This document shows, piece by piece, positions 25,205-34,555 of a stretch of 64,000 nt of DNA. The notes under the pieces were generated by a model. The model had not been told where the DNA came from. It saw nothing but the letters and a program-made list of their open reading frames with translations, and searched no databases. A program made the position numbers and the translations under genes. Each line of letters starts with the position of its first letter. The first letter of the stretch is position 1. The DNA is from Bin55 sp965220235 (lineage in GTDB: Bacteria > Pseudomonadota > Gammaproteobacteria > Pseudomonadales > Azotimanducaceae): assembly GCA_965220235.1 (NCBI GenBank), contig OZ244815.1:2294001-2358000 (forward strand), written 5' to 3'.

Positions 25205-26643
25205 GCGACGGCCTCCACAGCGCTACGCGCTGTCTTCACGTCAGGTATGCGTCTTACGACCGTGGTGCGATTCTCCATCGTCTTGACAAAGTTGTAGAAC
25301 ATCAAGATCGCACCACTCAGGAAGATTGCACCAGCAACGAACCTAAGTGCGTAATATGGCGTCATGCTTGCCATGATGTCACGGAATCCGTAACTCAGTT
25401 CGCCCAACTCATCGAGCGACAGCCATAGCAACCCTTGAGATACGCCAGCGCCCCACATCGACAAGACATAGAGCATGGTGCCCGCTAACGCTAACCAGAA
25501 ATGGATATTCGCAAGACGAACGCTGTATAGCTCTACGCCGACCAATCGCGGTACGAGGAAATAGAACGTACCAAACGTGATCATCGCATTCCAACCCAAC
25601 GCGCCTGAGTGGACGTGACCAATCGTCCAATCGGTGAAATGACTCACCACATTGACGTTCTTGATCGACAACATCGGACCTTCAAATGTCGCCAATCCGT
25701 AGAACGCCAGTGCTAAGACGATAAATTTCAAGGCAGGATCGGTTTTAAGTTTCTCCCAAGCGCCAGCAACGGTCATAACGCCGTTCACCATTGTCGCCCA
25801 AGATGGAGCGAGCAAGATGATGCTCATCACCATGCCTAGTGACTGTACCCATTCAGGAATCGCGTTGTAATGCAGATGGTGCGGTCCCGCCCAGATGTAG
25901 CTGTACGTGAATGCCCAAAACGCGACGATGGAAAGGCGATAGCTCCAAATTGGTCGATCGGCATGTTTCGGGAGAAAGTAGTAGAGCATCCCGAGGAATC
26001 CCCCCGTCAGTAGGAAACCGACGGCGTTATGTCCGTACCACCATTGCACGATAGCGTCTTGAGCGCCAGCAAAGAGGGAATAGGACTTGCCGATCGAAAT
26101 CGGGATCGCCATACTGTTTACAACGTGAAGCATCGCGATCACGATGATCAGCGCACCGTAGAACCAGTTCGAGACGTAAATCGCCTTCACTTTGCGATTT
26201 GCGATGGTGCCGAAAAATACAACCGCAAATGCAAGCCATACGACGGTGATGCCGATGTCGAACGGCCATTCAAGCTCAGCGTATTCCTTACCCGAGGTCC
26301 AACCCGCGAGTAAGGAAATGCCACCTAAAAGTACCGCCAGATTCCAGGCGATACAGCAAAACCATGCGAGTTTCGGCGCAAACAACGGGACATGTGATGT
26401 GCGTTGTACGCTGTAGAACGCGGTCGCCATCAACGCGGATACACCAAAGCCGAATATCACACCGTTGGTGTGCAGCGTTCTTAATCGCCCGTAGCTCAAC
26501 CACTCTTGCCCTAGATCGATCGTTGGCCAGACCAACTCAGCGGCGATGAACACACCCGCACCCATTCCAGCAATCGACCAAATTAGAGACAGTACGACCA
26601 ACACCGTTACGACTCGGTCGTTGTATACGTTAGGGTTTGGCAT
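25201..26643 (-). CDS. ccoN: cbb3-type oxidase catalytic subunit I (CcoN)
   Basis: The 480-residue, 12-helix protein binds haem b and the haem b3-CuB site that reduces oxygen. Visible ligands: GRLRTLHTNGVIFG near the N-terminus, QWWYGHNAVGFLLT (CuB His) at about 205, GPHHLHYN (paired His) and IGHVHSGALGWNAM (two His). The start is ATG at 26643, giving MPNPNVYNDR; the open frame extends 152 codons upstream, but that part is the shadow of the overlapping membrane protein gene and is not CcoN-like. The gene begins 14 bp after the YIP1-like gene stop. Confidence 0.96.
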   Translation of the reverse strand: MPNPNVYNDRVVTVLVVLSLIWSIAGMGAGVFIAAELVWPTIDLGQEWLSYGRLRTLHTNGVIFGFGVSALMATAFYSVQRTSHVPLFAPKLAWFCCIAWNLAVLLGGISLLAGWTSGKEYAELEWPFDIGITVVWLAFAVVFFGTIANRKVKAIYVSNWFYGALIIVIAMLHVVNSMAIPISIGKSYSLFAGAQDAIVQWWYGHNAVGFLLTGGFLGMLYYFLPKHADRPIWSYRLSIVAFWAFTYSYIWAGPHHLHYNAIPEWVQSLGMVMSIILLAPSWATMVNGVMTVAGAWEKLKTDPALKFIVLALAFYGLATFEGPMLSIKNVNVVSHFTDWTIGHVHSGALGWNAMITFGTFYFLVPRLVGVELYSVRLANIHFWLALAGTMLYVLSMWGAGVSQGLLWLSLDELGELSYGFRDIMASMTPYYALRFVAGAIFLSGAILMFYNFVKTMENRTTVVRRIPDVKTARSAVEAVA

Positions 26644-26657
26644 CAACGATCTTGCAA

Positions 26658-27305
26658 CTAAAGTCCAAGCGATGGTCCGAATCCGTGTGTCCACAACACG
26701 ACCGTGATCCCCAACAGAGTTACCGCAGCGACCAACACAATGCCGATGAGTGAAGACGCCATCAACATGCCCTGTTGCGGCGTTGTTCGCAACACAATCG
26801 GAAGACCGCGGTAAAGCAGGAACATACTCCAAATGAGCACCGGGATGATCGCGAGCATATTCACGAATACATGTGGATACAGGTGCGCGATACTGCCTAC
26901 TACCATGGGTGTTGCGACCGTTGCAACCAGCGTCAAGTGTCGACCCATTTCGCGCGTCGCATCGTAAGTCGGTGCCATCCATCGAAGCAGAGTCGCCAAG
27001 CCGATGAATCCGAACAACAACGCCAGAAAATAACAAACCGAAATGATTAGTAATGTCGCTTGGCTCAAGCGGATGACGTCTTCCGCTCCAATTTGCCACC
27101 CGAATTGCAATGAACCAAGATAAAGAAAGATCGGCGGGATCACCGCCAACGGCAGCACATCCTTGAACACCACGACGCTCGCCGAAGCCGTTGCTTGCTC
27201 AAGTCGCGTGAAGAGCTGGCCGCCTTGTACCAATACGTCGATTGGAACGAATGTCACAAGCGCAACAATCCTAAATTTGGTTTGTATGAATGAGTGATGG
27301 CGCAC
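26658..27305 (-). CDS. YIP1-family-like membrane protein
   Basis: The 215-residue protein has about five or six hydrophobic segments (SVVVFKDVLPLAVIPPIFLY, LLIISVCYFLALLFGFIGLA, VFVNMLAIIPVLIWSMFLLY, ASSLIGIVLVAAVTLLGITV). The FKDVLPLAVIPPIF block and the overall pattern match bacterial YIP1/Yip1-domain proteins of unknown role. The start is GTG at 27305 without an obvious ribosome-binding site, so the true start could be a few codons later. It lies 14 bp before ccoN in the same direction and is probably cotranscribed with the oxidase, which makes a role in oxidase assembly or membrane homeostasis possible but unproven. Confidence 0.78.
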   Translation of the reverse strand: MRHHSFIQTKFRIVALVTFVPIDVLVQGGQLFTRLEQATASASVVVFKDVLPLAVIPPIFLYLGSLQFGWQIGAEDVIRLSQATLLIISVCYFLALLFGFIGLATLLRWMAPTYDATREMGRHLTLVATVATPMVVGSIAHLYPHVFVNMLAIIPVLIWSMFLLYRGLPIVLRTTPQQGMLMASSLIGIVLVAAVTLLGITVVLWTHGFGPSLGL

Positions 27306-27422
27306 ACAACGGCAAATTCAGTCAGCCGAATTTAAGCGGTGTGAACGATGCACTCTGTATTCCCACTTCTCTTTCTGAATTCTAAAACCCGGGGTACAGC
27401 GTTATGAGCCTAGATGACGTCT

Positions 27423-27437
27423 AATTGCTTAGCAATT
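27423..27437 (-). terminator. Small hairpin after the crotonase gene
   Basis: AATTGC and GCAATT (27423-27428 and 27432-27437) form a 6-bp stem with a 3-base loop, 5 bases past the stop of the minus-strand crotonase gene. No T-run follows, so termination is doubtful. Confidence 0.3.
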
Positions 27438-27442
27438 CAGTG

Positions 27443-28231
27443 CTAGCGAAGTGACTTGAAGTTCGGCGTTCGTTTCTCGACAAACGCATCAACTGCTTCG
27501 CGGTGTTCTTGGGACTGATACGCCTTCGCCAATACCTCACCCTCGAGCTTCTGAACCGCCTTGATGTCTGTTTCGAAACCGTTCGAAGTCAGCAATTCCT
27601 TCACCCACCTTAGATGCGGCGCGGGATTACCGGCGATCTCACGCGCTAGTTCAGTCGCTTCGGTTAACAACTGATCATGCGACACGAGACGATCTGCCAA
27701 ACCTAGGTCAAACGCTTCTTCGCCTGAGTACAGCTTGCCGGTTAGACACATTTCACTGGCGCGACCAAAGCCAACACGGGCAACCAGGAAGTGCGAGCTA
27801 CCCAATTCAGGCGTCACACCCATCTTCACGAAAGCCATGCCGAATCTCGCCTGATCCGACGCGACGATCACGTCCATAGGGAGGATCATCGTTGCACCCA
27901 CGCCGACACACGCACCATTAACCGCTGCGATCAGTGGTTTCGACGAGCGGACTAACTCGATCCAATCGCCGCGCATAGCAACAGTTTCACCAGAATCATC
28001 TAGACGCGCTTTGAAGTTGTCCTTGATATCTGCACCGGCGCAAAAGCCTCTGCCTGCTCCGGTAATGACGATCGCACCGACGTTTGGGTTCGAATTCGCT
28101 GCGTCGATCGCATCGTACATTTCCGCCGACATCCGTCCGGTCCAAGCATTCAGGCGGTGTGGACGATTAAGCGTAACGGTGCATACGTCGTCGGCTATAT
28201 CGACAAGGATGTCTTCATATTGCTGTGCCAT
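27443..28231 (-). CDS. Enoyl-CoA hydratase/isomerase family protein (crotonase)
   Basis: The 262-residue protein has the crotonase oxyanion-hole blocks GAGRGFCAGADIKD (about 60-73) and AAVNGACVGVGATMIL (about 103-118). The glutamate of the first hydratase catalytic pair (normally in GGGCELA) is missing: the sequence is GVGATMI. A glutamate is present in GVTPELGSSHFL, the position used by delta3-delta2-enoyl-CoA isomerases. An isomerase or atypical hydratase is therefore more likely than classical hydratase. Cytoplasmic fatty-acid or CoA-thioester metabolism. Standalone gene with ATG start. Confidence 0.88.
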   Translation of the reverse strand: MAQQYEDILVDIADDVCTVTLNRPHRLNAWTGRMSAEMYDAIDAANSNPNVGAIVITGAGRGFCAGADIKDNFKARLDDSGETVAMRGDWIELVRSSKPLIAAVNGACVGVGATMILPMDVIVASDQARFGMAFVKMGVTPELGSSHFLVARVGFGRASEMCLTGKLYSGEEAFDLGLADRLVSHDQLLTEATELAREIAGNPAPHLRWVKELLTSNGFETDIKAVQKLEGEVLAKAYQSQEHREAVDAFVEKRTPNFKSLR

Positions 28232-28360
28232 AGCGTTTTCCTAGTTGCTGTATCGTTGAAAGGTCGTCCGAGTGAACGTATCCATGCGTCAGCGGATTCG
28301 CACAGGAAGTCTACGGATCGACCCTAGTCAAACGATAAACGCAACGGACTCGGATGAACC

Positions 28361-29509
28361 TCAATCTTCGCTCTCTTCCTCATGGCGTCGTGCAATCTGA
28401 TCCAACCTTGGTCCGATCGAAGACATCACAGCGGCAAACAAAACAACAGCCCAAGCTGCTGACAGGATCAGATGAACGCCTACGAGTACTCGCGCAGCGA
28501 TCGAAACAGGGACAGCATTGCCAAATTCTTGACCCAGTGCTGTATAGAACGAGAACAGTATCCAGTCTGTTATCCCAGTTCCTGCGTAATCAAACGCTCC
28601 CTCCTGGAAGCGATCTAACGTGCCATAGAACCCTGCGAACAGAAGAATGATCGTTACATACCCGACAGCAAACGCTCCGATCGGAACCCACATTACGTTT
28701 AGGTATTCTGCAAGGTAGAAATAAACTCGCAATCGGGGTTCAATCCACGTCATGACCCATCGTCCGATGAGAAACGCCGCGACCGTTAGGACAGAAAGTT
28801 CCAGAATCATTCTGCCGGTTACAAGAGCGAGCGTAACACCGGAAAATCCAGCCGCGTCGGAGAATACGCCACTGTACATCCCGGCTATGATCAATGCAAC
28901 AATTAATACAGCGCCAACAACAATTACCAGAGGAGGCCGAGCGTTCTGCCAACCTACCCGTCGATAACTAAAGAGGCCTGCAACTAAAGCGGTACCGGTC
29001 GACATCAAGAGTACGGCAAATATCAGGATAACACCTGTTCCGCCGAATCGATCTGAAAACGCGCCTTGCACGATCCACGCAGGGAGGAGCCCCAACGCAA
29101 GAAGAACAGCCAGGACGAAGGATTCCCGAAAAATGTCTCGATACGAGAGTAAATCCGATCCGCGTAATCCGTAGATTAGTCCTACTGCTAATGCAAGTAC
29201 TGGTGGAACCAGACGACCGAACGGGTTTCCAGCTATTAGTCCCGCAAGTAGCGCTGCAACAATCCCAACGATCGAGCCAATTAGGATCCCTGTCCACGGA
29301 CCACTACGAGAACCACCACGAACACCGACGCCAACGCCGATCGCGACTCCGCAACCGGCGCCCATCAATACGTCGGTGTGAACGTCAGTGATGGCATACC
29401 CAAACGGTACCGTAACGAGCGCGACAATGACAGTAATTCGAACCGCCAACCAGCTTAAGCTGGCGACCGTTTCCGTTCTAGGCACAAGCCAAGCTAGGAT
29501 ATTGCTCAC
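28361..29509 (-). CDS. Multi-pass membrane protein with a channel-like C-terminal pore module
   Basis: The 382-residue protein has about ten hydrophobic segments. The N-terminal part is Gly/Val rich (GAGCGVAIGVGVGVRGGSRSG). Near residues 310-350 the order is short helix, DWILFSFYTALGQEFGNAVP, then a long hydrophobic helix (VLVGVHLILSAAWAVVLFAA). This has the layout of a two-helix potassium-channel pore, with TALGQEF where TTVGYG would be expected. Ion selectivity is therefore probably lost or different. The acidic C-terminal tail (RRHEEESED) is cytoplasmic by charge. I do not recognise a named family for the N-terminal part. Confidence 0.7.
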   Translation of the reverse strand: MSNILAWLVPRTETVASLSWLAVRITVIVALVTVPFGYAITDVHTDVLMGAGCGVAIGVGVGVRGGSRSGPWTGILIGSIVGIVAALLAGLIAGNPFGRLVPPVLALAVGLIYGLRGSDLLSYRDIFRESFVLAVLLALGLLPAWIVQGAFSDRFGGTGVILIFAVLLMSTGTALVAGLFSYRRVGWQNARPPLVIVVGAVLIVALIIAGMYSGVFSDAAGFSGVTLALVTGRMILELSVLTVAAFLIGRWVMTWIEPRLRVYFYLAEYLNVMWVPIGAFAVGYVTIILLFAGFYGTLDRFQEGAFDYAGTGITDWILFSFYTALGQEFGNAVPVSIAARVLVGVHLILSAAWAVVLFAAVMSSIGPRLDQIARRHEEESED

Positions 29510-29600
29510 CGAACCTACGAGTCCGCTAGAAACGTTGCCATGACCTAGGTTATCTTAGACGTTGAAGGCTATTCATCAACGTGATACGAACTGCGTTCTG

Positions 29601-30113
29601 TTATCTAGTTATTTCAAAATCCGCGGAACCGATGTACTGATCGAACGTCTCACACCAGACGGTCAGCGCTCGCGTATCACGGAATTGGTTCATCGATACC
29701 GGATAAACCTGTGATCCGCGAAAGCTCCTCAATTTCGCCAAACGAACTCGTTGCTCGTCCGCCAGGAAATCGGCTTCTTCGTCAATTCCGGTTCGAGAAT
29801 TCAGATAGACCCAGTAGTTTGGCCCGGGCGACGCCTCGAAATCAGACTTGAGTTGAATCACAACATTGTCGTTGCTAACTTGCACGACACGGATACCACC
29901 CTTCGCCCAGTGTGCGAAATCCTGCCCGGGTGCATCTTCTCGAAACACACCCGAGTAAAGGGTAGTTTCCGAAGCGCCACTACTAAGTTGCTCAAGTGAT
30001 TCATTCGCAACCGGCGGCGGAAACAGATACGGAAAAGCAATCAACATCGAACCCGCGCCAGCCACTAATCCCACGGCGAAACCAGCAACTAAACTCAGAA
30101 CGATCTTCTTCAT
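29601..30113 (-). CDS. DM13-domain protein, membrane anchored
   Basis: The 170-residue protein has an N-terminal signal or anchor (KKIVLSLVAGFAVGLVAGAG) and one DM13 domain from about 50 to the end: TLYSGVFREDAPGQDFAHWAKG, VVIQLKSDFEASPGPNYWVY and the closing ALTVWCETFDQYIGSADF. (Longer runs are abbreviated here.) DM13 domains carry a conserved cysteine, here in VWCETF, and are proposed to act in redox or electron transfer at the cell surface. Located in the periplasm by prediction. Single gene with ATG start. Confidence 0.85.
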   Translation of the reverse strand: MKKIVLSLVAGFAVGLVAGAGSMLIAFPYLFPPPVANESLEQLSSGASETTLYSGVFREDAPGQDFAHWAKGGIRVVQVSNDNVVIQLKSDFEASPGPNYWVYLNSRTGIDEEADFLADEQRVRLAKLRSFRGSQVYPVSMNQFRDTRALTVWCETFDQYIGSADFEITR

Positions 30114-30176
30114 CGCAGATCCATTTACCCGTTCTCGTTAGCGTGACGCCTTTTCGCGTTGTGTAGACCGTATGAG

Positions 30177-31736
30177 TTACTGAACTGCAGCAGCAGCCAT
30201 TGGCTCCGTCGTTTCTGGCTCGTCATCGTCACCGAGGAATCGCTTCAGCCAAAGCGCGGAAAGCGCCACAAGGACGCCAACACCAATCCCGAGACCAGTG
30301 AAAATCCCGAATGCGTTCTCGTAGACAGCGAGCGAATCAACCGCTGCGATCGTGGTACCGAGTTCTTCGTCAATTGCAGCGAATTGGGCAAGCTGACCCC
30401 CGAAGAGACTCGCAACACTGCTAGCGAGGAACCAGATTCCCATCATGACGCCAACCATCTCCACAGGCGAATAGCGTGTGATCATGGAAAGACCCACAGG
30501 CGATAAGCAAAGCTCCCCTAGCGTAATGAAGAGGAATCCCAAGACCACCCAAATCATTGCAACCTGAAATTCCGCATTCGCCGACATACAACCAAACAGG
30601 AACATCGCGTATCCGACACCACATAAGATGATGCCAATGCCGAATTTCATCGGACGCGATGGTTCGATGCGATTTCGACCGAGCGTATACCAGATCCAAA
30701 CGAAGATCGGAGAGAAAGCCAGGATAAACGCTGGATTAAGTGATTCGATCTGTGCCGCGTTGAACGTAATTCCAAGGAATTCAGGGTCTAGATTGCGTGA
30801 CGCAAATCCCTTGAGGCTGTGTGCCGCTTGCTCGAATAAACCCCAGAAAATCACGGACACGACAATGAGATAGAGCATCACCCACATTCGGCGTAACTGC
30901 TGCTTGGTACACGTTCGCTGAGCATAGATCAAGACACCAACTAACGCGATCAGACCAACCGAGTAGAGCAAGACCTTTGTTAGATCACGAGACTGTAGTA
31001 GGTATGCCGTGAACAGCGTCGCGACAACACCCCCGGCATAGATCAACCACTCCTTGCGGATGCCTACCACCGTTGAGACGAGATTGCCTGGATCATGGGG
31101 TTCACCGACGCCTTGCAGGGAAGCACGACCTGCGAGGAACACGGTTAGACCAATCAGCATGAGGATACCAGCTAGGCCGAAACCATAGCCCCATCCAAAT
31201 TCCTGACCAACATAGCCACACAACAAAATCGCGAGCATCGCACCGAGATTGATCCCGAAATAGAAGATCGTGAAGCCTTGGTCCCGCTTTTCGTCGTTGT
31301 CCACGTACAACAGACCCACCATGTTGGAGATGCATGCCTTGAGGAAACCGACGCCAACGATGATGAACGACATCGCAAGGAATGTAGCACCCAGCGCGAA
31401 CTGGTCTTGAACGATTTCACCGTTCACCACGGTACCACCCGTTCCTTCGAATGCCATCAATACGTGGCCGATACATAACAATACTGCACCGAATATCACC
31501 GCCTTCCTAAAACCGAGCCACCTATCGGCGATAAAACCCCCGATGACCGGCATGAAATACACCATCGCACCATAGGAAGCAACTATTTCAAACGCAACCG
31601 ATTCCTTGAAAAGGAAGTGGTCGATCAGGTAAAGCACCAAAATCGCGCGCATACCGTAGTAGCTGAATCGCTCGCACGACTCGGTAATAAAAAGTACGAC
31701 CAACCCAACTGGGTGACCTAGGACCGTTCTTCTCAC
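30177..31736 (-). CDS. Proton-dependent oligopeptide transporter (POT/PTR2 family)
   Basis: The 519-residue, 12-14-helix MFS protein carries the POT signature near the N-terminus: ESCERFSYYGMRAILVLYL, containing the E-x-x-E-R-F-x-Y-Y-G proton-coupling motif. FIVVGVGFLKACISNMVGLLY and DQGFTIFYFGINLGAML (the PTR2 F-Y-x-x-I-N-x-G-S/A motif) follow. It imports di- and tripeptides with protons across the inner membrane. The tail is acidic (DDDEPETTEP). The start codon lies at 31736. No operon partner is evident. Confidence 0.94.
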   Translation of the reverse strand: MRRTVLGHPVGLVVLFITESCERFSYYGMRAILVLYLIDHFLFKESVAFEIVASYGAMVYFMPVIGGFIADRWLGFRKAVIFGAVLLCIGHVLMAFEGTGGTVVNGEIVQDQFALGATFLAMSFIIVGVGFLKACISNMVGLLYVDNDEKRDQGFTIFYFGINLGAMLAILLCGYVGQEFGWGYGFGLAGILMLIGLTVFLAGRASLQGVGEPHDPGNLVSTVVGIRKEWLIYAGGVVATLFTAYLLQSRDLTKVLLYSVGLIALVGVLIYAQRTCTKQQLRRMWVMLYLIVVSVIFWGLFEQAAHSLKGFASRNLDPEFLGITFNAAQIESLNPAFILAFSPIFVWIWYTLGRNRIEPSRPMKFGIGIILCGVGYAMFLFGCMSANAEFQVAMIWVVLGFLFITLGELCLSPVGLSMITRYSPVEMVGVMMGIWFLASSVASLFGGQLAQFAAIDEELGTTIAAVDSLAVYENAFGIFTGLGIGVGVLVALSALWLKRFLGDDDEPETTEPMAAAAVQ

Positions 31737-31860
31737 GAGTGCCCCATTTCGACGATGTAACGTGACCGACCGCGATACGCTGATCAGGACGTCGCCATTG
31801 TAAGAGCGAATTCTCAGATTCTCAGCGTCTCAAACAAAGAAACGACGACCGCAGCGTCGA

Positions 31861-32778
31861 TTAGCTGAGATTTGGCTGGATATTCCCGCCGCTGAGGATG
31901 ATGGCGATGACACCCTTCGATGAACGGTCGTCTTTGAGTGCCGCAGCGACAGGCACGGCTGAAGACGGTTCAATCACGATTTTCAGCGTCTGCCAGATCA
32001 AGATCGTCGCGGCGCGTATTTCGTCTTCACTCACGAGACGTACTGGTACACGCGCCCTGTGCAGGATCTCAAAATTAAGTTGACCTAACGAAGAAAGCAA
32101 ACCATCGGCGATCGAAGTCGGTGGAAGCGCAGGTAATCGACGTCCTTCCGAGAGCGAATCGTGTGCATCTCGCGCTAGTTCAGGTTCACTCCCTACGACG
32201 TCACATTGACCGTTTGAAGCGACCACTGCGCCGCTTGCCAATCCACCGCCGCCAATAGGAACCCAAACTTCGGTCGCCTGCGGTACGTCTTCAAGCAGTT
32301 CTAAAGTCGCTGTGCCTTGACCGGCAACGATGTCAACACTGTCATAAGGCGGCACAAATGTCGCATCGCGTTCATGTTGAAAGCTCTGTAACGCGGTTTC
32401 ACGCTGAGAAATCGCTGGTCCACAGTCAACAAGGATGCCACCGTATCGCTCGACGGCGTCGCGCTTAAATCGAGATGCGTTCGTCGGGCATATGACGTAC
32501 GCCGTCTTACCAAGTTTCCCAGCTGCCCACGCCAAAGCCGCACCGTGGTTACCTGACGAATGCGTGACAACATCGCCTGAAGAGCTGGGTAGATTCAGTA
32601 GCGCATTCAGCGCACCGCGTGCTTTAAACGCACCAACTTTCTGAAAGTTCTCGCACTTGAAATACACCTCTCGACCAAACATCGCATTAAGGCTTGAGGA
32701 AGTCAAAACGGGCGTACGATGTACGGACCCAGCAATACGTTCCGCTGCACGCCGAACGTCGTCATAGTTGGGAGTCAG
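31861..32778 (-). CDS. PLP-dependent threonine/serine dehydratase-like enzyme, CTG start proposed
   Basis: Fold-type II PLP enzyme of about 305 residues. Lys in NFQKVGAFKARGALNAL binds PLP, SSGNHGAALAWAA binds the substrate carboxylate, and PIGGGGLASG holds the phosphate. Members include threonine ammonia-lyase, serine racemase and hydroxyaspartate dehydratase; the exact substrate is not clear. No ATG, GTG or TTG opens the conserved N-terminus. A TTG at 32706 would delete the block PNYDDVRRAAERIAGSVHRT, which is strongly family-like. CTG at 32778, with AAGGA about 8 bases upstream, restores it and is the proposed start. Alternatively a start codon was lost by mutation. Confidence 0.85.
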   Translation of the reverse strand: MTPNYDDVRRAAERIAGSVHRTPVLTSSSLNAMFGREVYFKCENFQKVGAFKARGALNALLNLPSSSGDVVTHSSGNHGAALAWAAGKLGKTAYVICPTNASRFKRDAVERYGGILVDCGPAISQRETALQSFQHERDATFVPPYDSVDIVAGQGTATLELLEDVPQATEVWVPIGGGGLASGAVVASNGQCDVVGSEPELARDAHDSLSEGRRLPALPPTSIADGLLSSLGQLNFEILHRARVPVRLVSEDEIRAATILIWQTLKIVIEPSSAVPVAAALKDDRSSKGVIAIILSGGNIQPNLS

Positions 32779-32821
32779 TTGATGTGTCCTTGAAATATCA
32801 GGCTAAGCAAGTACCGATCAG

Positions 32822-34459
32822 CTATCGAATACCGCTTGACAACGAAACGATACGGTTAAACACAGGAGCCGTTGTAGTCGAATCCGAGTCCTTTACGAAA
32901 TAGCCGTTTCGTTCAAACTGACATCGATCCCATTCATCCTCGACAACAACCCGTTCGACCAAGCCATCTAGCTCGATCTTGGACGAGGGATTTAGCTCAT
33001 CGCCGAGATCGTCGCCGCCGGGTTCTCGAACATTGAAGAGGTTCTCAAATAACCGGAACTTCGACGAAACAGTGTTCGCCGAGGAGACCCAGTGTAAGGT
33101 TGAGCGCGGCTTGAGACCGCTCGTGTCCTGACCACTTCGAGACTCTGGAACATACCGAACCTTCAGTTCGACTGGTTCGCCATGAGTGTCCTTTTTCACT
33201 TCAACGCACTCCACGATGAAACCGTAGCGTAGTCGTGCCAATCCGTTGAGTGTCAGTTTACGCTGTTTTTTCGAAGCAGTTTCGCGGAAATCACTACGTT
33301 CGATGAAGAGATTTCGCCCGAAGCTAAGCTGCCGATGACCTAATTCAGGGACTTTAGGGTGGTTAGGCGCTTCAAGCATGACATCGTCGCCATCGAAATT
33401 GATTACTTCGACAGGTAGCGGATCAATCACAGCCATTGCCCGGGGCGACGTGTCTTCTAATGTACTTCGAACACAAAAGTCCAGCAAGCTCGTTTCGACG
33501 AGATTCGCTTGCTTGGTAACCCCTACCCGCGAACAGAAGTCGCGAATCGCTTCTGGTGGGACACCCCGACGGCGAAGTCCTGAAAGAGTCGGTAGCCTCG
33601 GGTCATCCCACCCTTCGACGTGACCGTCGTTGATCAACGAGGTGAGAATCCGCTTGGACATGACATTGAACTCAAGTCCCAGTCGTGAAAACTCAATCTG
33701 TGGTGGATGAAAGTTGATTGATATGTTGTCAAGTACCCAGTCGTACAAGGGTCGATGATCTTCAAACTCAAGCGTGCAGAGCGAGTGCGTGATGCCTTCC
33801 AGTGCATCACAAATGCAATGCGTGTAGTCGTACATCGGGTAAATACACCACGCATCGCCCGTTCGGTGGTGTTCCGCATGCAAGATTCGGTATAGGACAG
33901 GATCTCGCATATTGAGATTCGGCGATGCCATGTCGATCTTCGCTCGTAAGACGCGAGATCCGTTCGGGAATTCTCCCGCGCGCATACGACGGAACAGGTC
34001 GAGGTTTTCGGCAATTGATCGGTCTCGATATGGACTATTGGTACCCGTCTCAGTCAACGTTCCCCGCGTTGCACGAATTTCGTCCGCTGAAAGGTCACAA
34101 ACAAATGCGCGACCTTCTTGTATCAACTGTTCCGCGCAGCCGTAGAGTTGGTCGAAATAGTCCGACGCGAACGTTAGACGATCTTCCCAGTCAAAACCTA
34201 ACCACCTTACGTCTTCCTGAATCGACTCGACGAATTCCTCGCTCTCTTTTAGAGGGTTCGTGTCATCGAATCTCAGGTAAGTTTTGCCGCCGAATTCCTC
34301 AGCCACACCGAAATTCAGACAGATCGATTTCGCATGACCTATATGTAGGTACCCGTTTGGTTCCGGTGGGAACCGCGTGACGATCGAATCATCAACGACA
34401 TCGTTCTCGATATCGTCGCGAATGCGATTACGAATGAAGTCTGAGACTGCGGAGGACAT
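32822..34459 (-). CDS. glnS: Glutaminyl-tRNA synthetase
   Basis: About 545 residues from ATG 34459 (MSSAVSDFIRNRI). Class I signature HIGH at 39-42 in PPEPNGYLHIGHAKSICLNF, and the KMSKS-type motif VMSKRIL at about 263. The catalytic core and C-terminal beta-barrel anticodon-binding region (RYGFIVECVEVKKD, LHWVSSANTV) match GlnRS rather than GluRS. It charges tRNA-Gln directly in the cytoplasm; presence of glnS fits a gamma- or betaproteobacterium. The frame could start 27 codons earlier at 34540, but the extra basic stretch is not conserved in the family. Confidence 0.95.
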   Translation of the reverse strand: MSSAVSDFIRNRIRDDIENDVVDDSIVTRFPPEPNGYLHIGHAKSICLNFGVAEEFGGKTYLRFDDTNPLKESEEFVESIQEDVRWLGFDWEDRLTFASDYFDQLYGCAEQLIQEGRAFVCDLSADEIRATRGTLTETGTNSPYRDRSIAENLDLFRRMRAGEFPNGSRVLRAKIDMASPNLNMRDPVLYRILHAEHHRTGDAWCIYPMYDYTHCICDALEGITHSLCTLEFEDHRPLYDWVLDNISINFHPPQIEFSRLGLEFNVMSKRILTSLINDGHVEGWDDPRLPTLSGLRRRGVPPEAIRDFCSRVGVTKQANLVETSLLDFCVRSTLEDTSPRAMAVIDPLPVEVINFDGDDVMLEAPNHPKVPELGHRQLSFGRNLFIERSDFRETASKKQRKLTLNGLARLRYGFIVECVEVKKDTHGEPVELKVRYVPESRSGQDTSGLKPRSTLHWVSSANTVSSKFRLFENLFNVREPGGDDLGDELNPSSKIELDGLVERVVVEDEWDRCQFERNGYFVKDSDSTTTAPVFNRIVSLSSGIR

Positions 34460-34555
34460 GGCGCGGCGAATTTTAGGAGCGATTTTCTTGACTCGGATCT
34501 CCGGCCGCGAGTAATTCTGCTGCTTTGAACAACATCGCATGCGGATACTTTGCGC

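Noticed and set aside
26644..27099. 152-residue N-terminal extension of CcoN
   Set aside because: The extension overlaps the YIP1-like gene in another frame and lacks CcoN similarity; ATG at 26643 gives the normal start.
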